Shown here: positions 63,189 through 64,000 of the stretch, in pieces
How positions within the stretch are numbered: position 1 is the first letter of the stretch
How the letters are laid out: every line of letters begins with the position of its first letter
NCBI RefSeq assembly: GCF_024171995.1
Contig: NZ_JAMTCT010000025.1
Location: 1-64,000 of the forward strand
Direction of reading: 5' to 3'
Origin: Promicromonospora umidemergens
GTDB lineage: Bacteria; Actinomycetota; Actinomycetes; Actinomycetales; Cellulomonadaceae
DNA: 64,000 nucleotides
Translations under genes and position numbers: made by a program
The notes under the pieces: generated by a model
What the model was told of the DNA's origin: nothing
Database searches by the model: none
What the model saw: only the letters and a program-made list of their open reading frames with translations

Positions 63189-64000
63189 GTGACTGTCACG
63201 AGCCCTGAGCGTCCTGCTGAGACCCAGACCAAGCGCGTCCTGCTGGCTGCGCCCCGCGGTTATTGCGCCGGTGTCGACCGTGCCGTCATCGCCGTCGAGA
63301 AGGCGTTGGAGACCTACGGCACACCTGTCTATGTGCGCAAGGAGATCGTGCACAACAAGCACGTGGTCGAGACGCTGCGGGAACGCGGCGCGATCTTCGT
63401 CAACGAGACCGACGAGGTGCCGGAGGGCGGCCGGCTCGTCTTCTCGGCGCACGGTGTGTCCCCGGCCGTGCGCGCCTCCGCCGTGGCCCGCAGCCTCGAC
63501 ACCATCGACGCGACCTGCCCCCTGGTCACCAAGGTGCACAAGGAAGCGGTGCGGTTCGCGAAGGACGACTACGACATCCTGCTGATCGGGCACACCGGTC
63601 ACGAGGAGGTCGAGGGCACGGCCGGCGAAGCGCCCGAGCACGTGCAGATCGTGAACTCGCCGGACGACGTCGATCAGGTGGTGGTGCGCGACCCCGACAA
63701 GGTCGTGTGGATCTCGCAGACCACGCTCTCGGTGGACGAGACCATGGAGACCGTGCGGCGGCTGCGCCAGAAGTTCCCGACCCTGCAGGACCCGCCCAGC
63801 GACGACATCTGCTACGCCACGCAGAACCGCCAGGTGGCGGTGAAGAAGCTGGCGCCGGAGTGCGACCTCGTCATCGTGGTGGGCTCGGCCAACTCGTCCA
63901 ACTCCGTTCGACTGGTCGAGGTGGCGCTCAAGGCGGGTGCCACTGCCTCCTACCGCGTGGACCGCAAGACCGAGATCAAGGACGAGTGGCTGGAGGGCGT
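63189..64000 (+). CDS. ispH: 4-hydroxy-3-methylbut-2-enyl diphosphate reductase, 3' end outside window
   Basis: The first 270 codons are present and the frame is still open at the window edge. IspH reduces HMBPP to IPP and DMAPP, the last step of the MEP isoprenoid pathway, using a [4Fe-4S] cluster. All three cluster Cys are visible: [22 protein letters not shown] and [11 protein letters not shown]. Other active-site parts are [20 protein letters not shown] and [10 protein letters not shown]. It is divergent from xseA, the usual actinobacterial neighbour. Confidence 0.96.
   Translation, partial: MTVTSPERPAETQTKRVLLAAPRGYCAGVDRAVIAVEKALETYGTPVYVRKEIVHNKHVVETLRERGAIFVNETDEVPEGGRLVFSAHGVSPAVRASAVARSLDTIDATCPLVTKVHKEAVRFAKDDYDILLIGHTGHEEVEGTAGEAPEHVQIVNSPDDVDQVVVRDPDKVVWISQTTLSVDETMETVRRLRQKFPTLQDPPSDDICYATQNRQVAVKKLAPECDLVIVVGSANSSNSVRLVEVALKAGATASYRVDRKTEIKDEWLEG

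Overview
The window reads as a chromosomal segment of a high-GC Gram-positive bacterium of the Actinomycetota, probably a Micrococcales member close to Promicromonosporaceae/Cellulomonadaceae. This rests on the very GC-rich codon use, a SigR/RsrA pair, the 24-residue ribosomal protein bL37, a fused Kgd 2-oxoglutarate enzyme, a RamB-type regulator, a DUF222/HNH (13E12-like) gene and frequent leaderless starts. The genus assignment is inference only.

Layout. 1-300: 3' end of an IS30-type transposase and its probable terminal repeat. 322-5041: rsgA and aroA on the minus strand, a DoxX-like protein, then sigR-rsrA facing the tiny bL37 gene. 5134-7661: a DUF4097-PadR-DUF4097 operon behind twin palindromic operators. 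7755-16970: SGNH-like protein, aldose epimerase and aldo/keto reductase, the large kgd gene, and a two-component system. 17189-24445: two CNNM/CBS transporters, an M15 peptidase, a CYTH protein, a small membrane protein and an arylsulfatase. 24609-28702: tRNA-Arg(CCG) divergent from argS-lysA, then a membrane protein with an Ala-Pro repeat. 28852-32334: a Tat-exported PHP-type protein and a DUF222/HNH protein.

32454-47296 is the most coherent metabolic block. It holds the glyoxylate shunt (aceA-aceB) divergent from ramB, then a LysR regulator divergent from a long plus-strand run: MHS-type transporter, 3-hydroxybutyrate dehydrogenase, AtoE-type transporter, both subunits of a 3-oxoacid CoA-transferase, a secreted DUF6351 protein with a serine-hydrolase-like elbow, and a thiolase. 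Read together this is a route from external 3-hydroxybutyrate (or its oligomers) through acetoacetate and acetoacetyl-CoA to acetyl-CoA, with the shunt next door to assimilate the acetyl-CoA.

47398-64000: nhaA, a PIN-PhoH protein, a GPP34 protein behind an iron-box-like site, fumC, carbonic anhydrase, a PfkB-type kinase, and xseB. A 6.8 kb block (ABC-F protein, HAD phosphatase, methyltransferase, two epoxide-hydrolase paralogues, WYL regulator) separates xseB from xseA. The window ends inside ispH.

Intergenic punctuation is striking. Most convergent or tail-to-tail junctions carry a long, near-perfect inverted repeat with a tiny loop and no T-run, which I interpret as terminators. Several genes (aroA, argS, the HNH gene, the LysR gene, ispH, probably GPP34) have a -10-like hexamer 6-8 nt before the start codon, as expected for leaderless mRNAs. 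Apart from the IS30 remnant I see no prophage, integrative element or CRISPR array.
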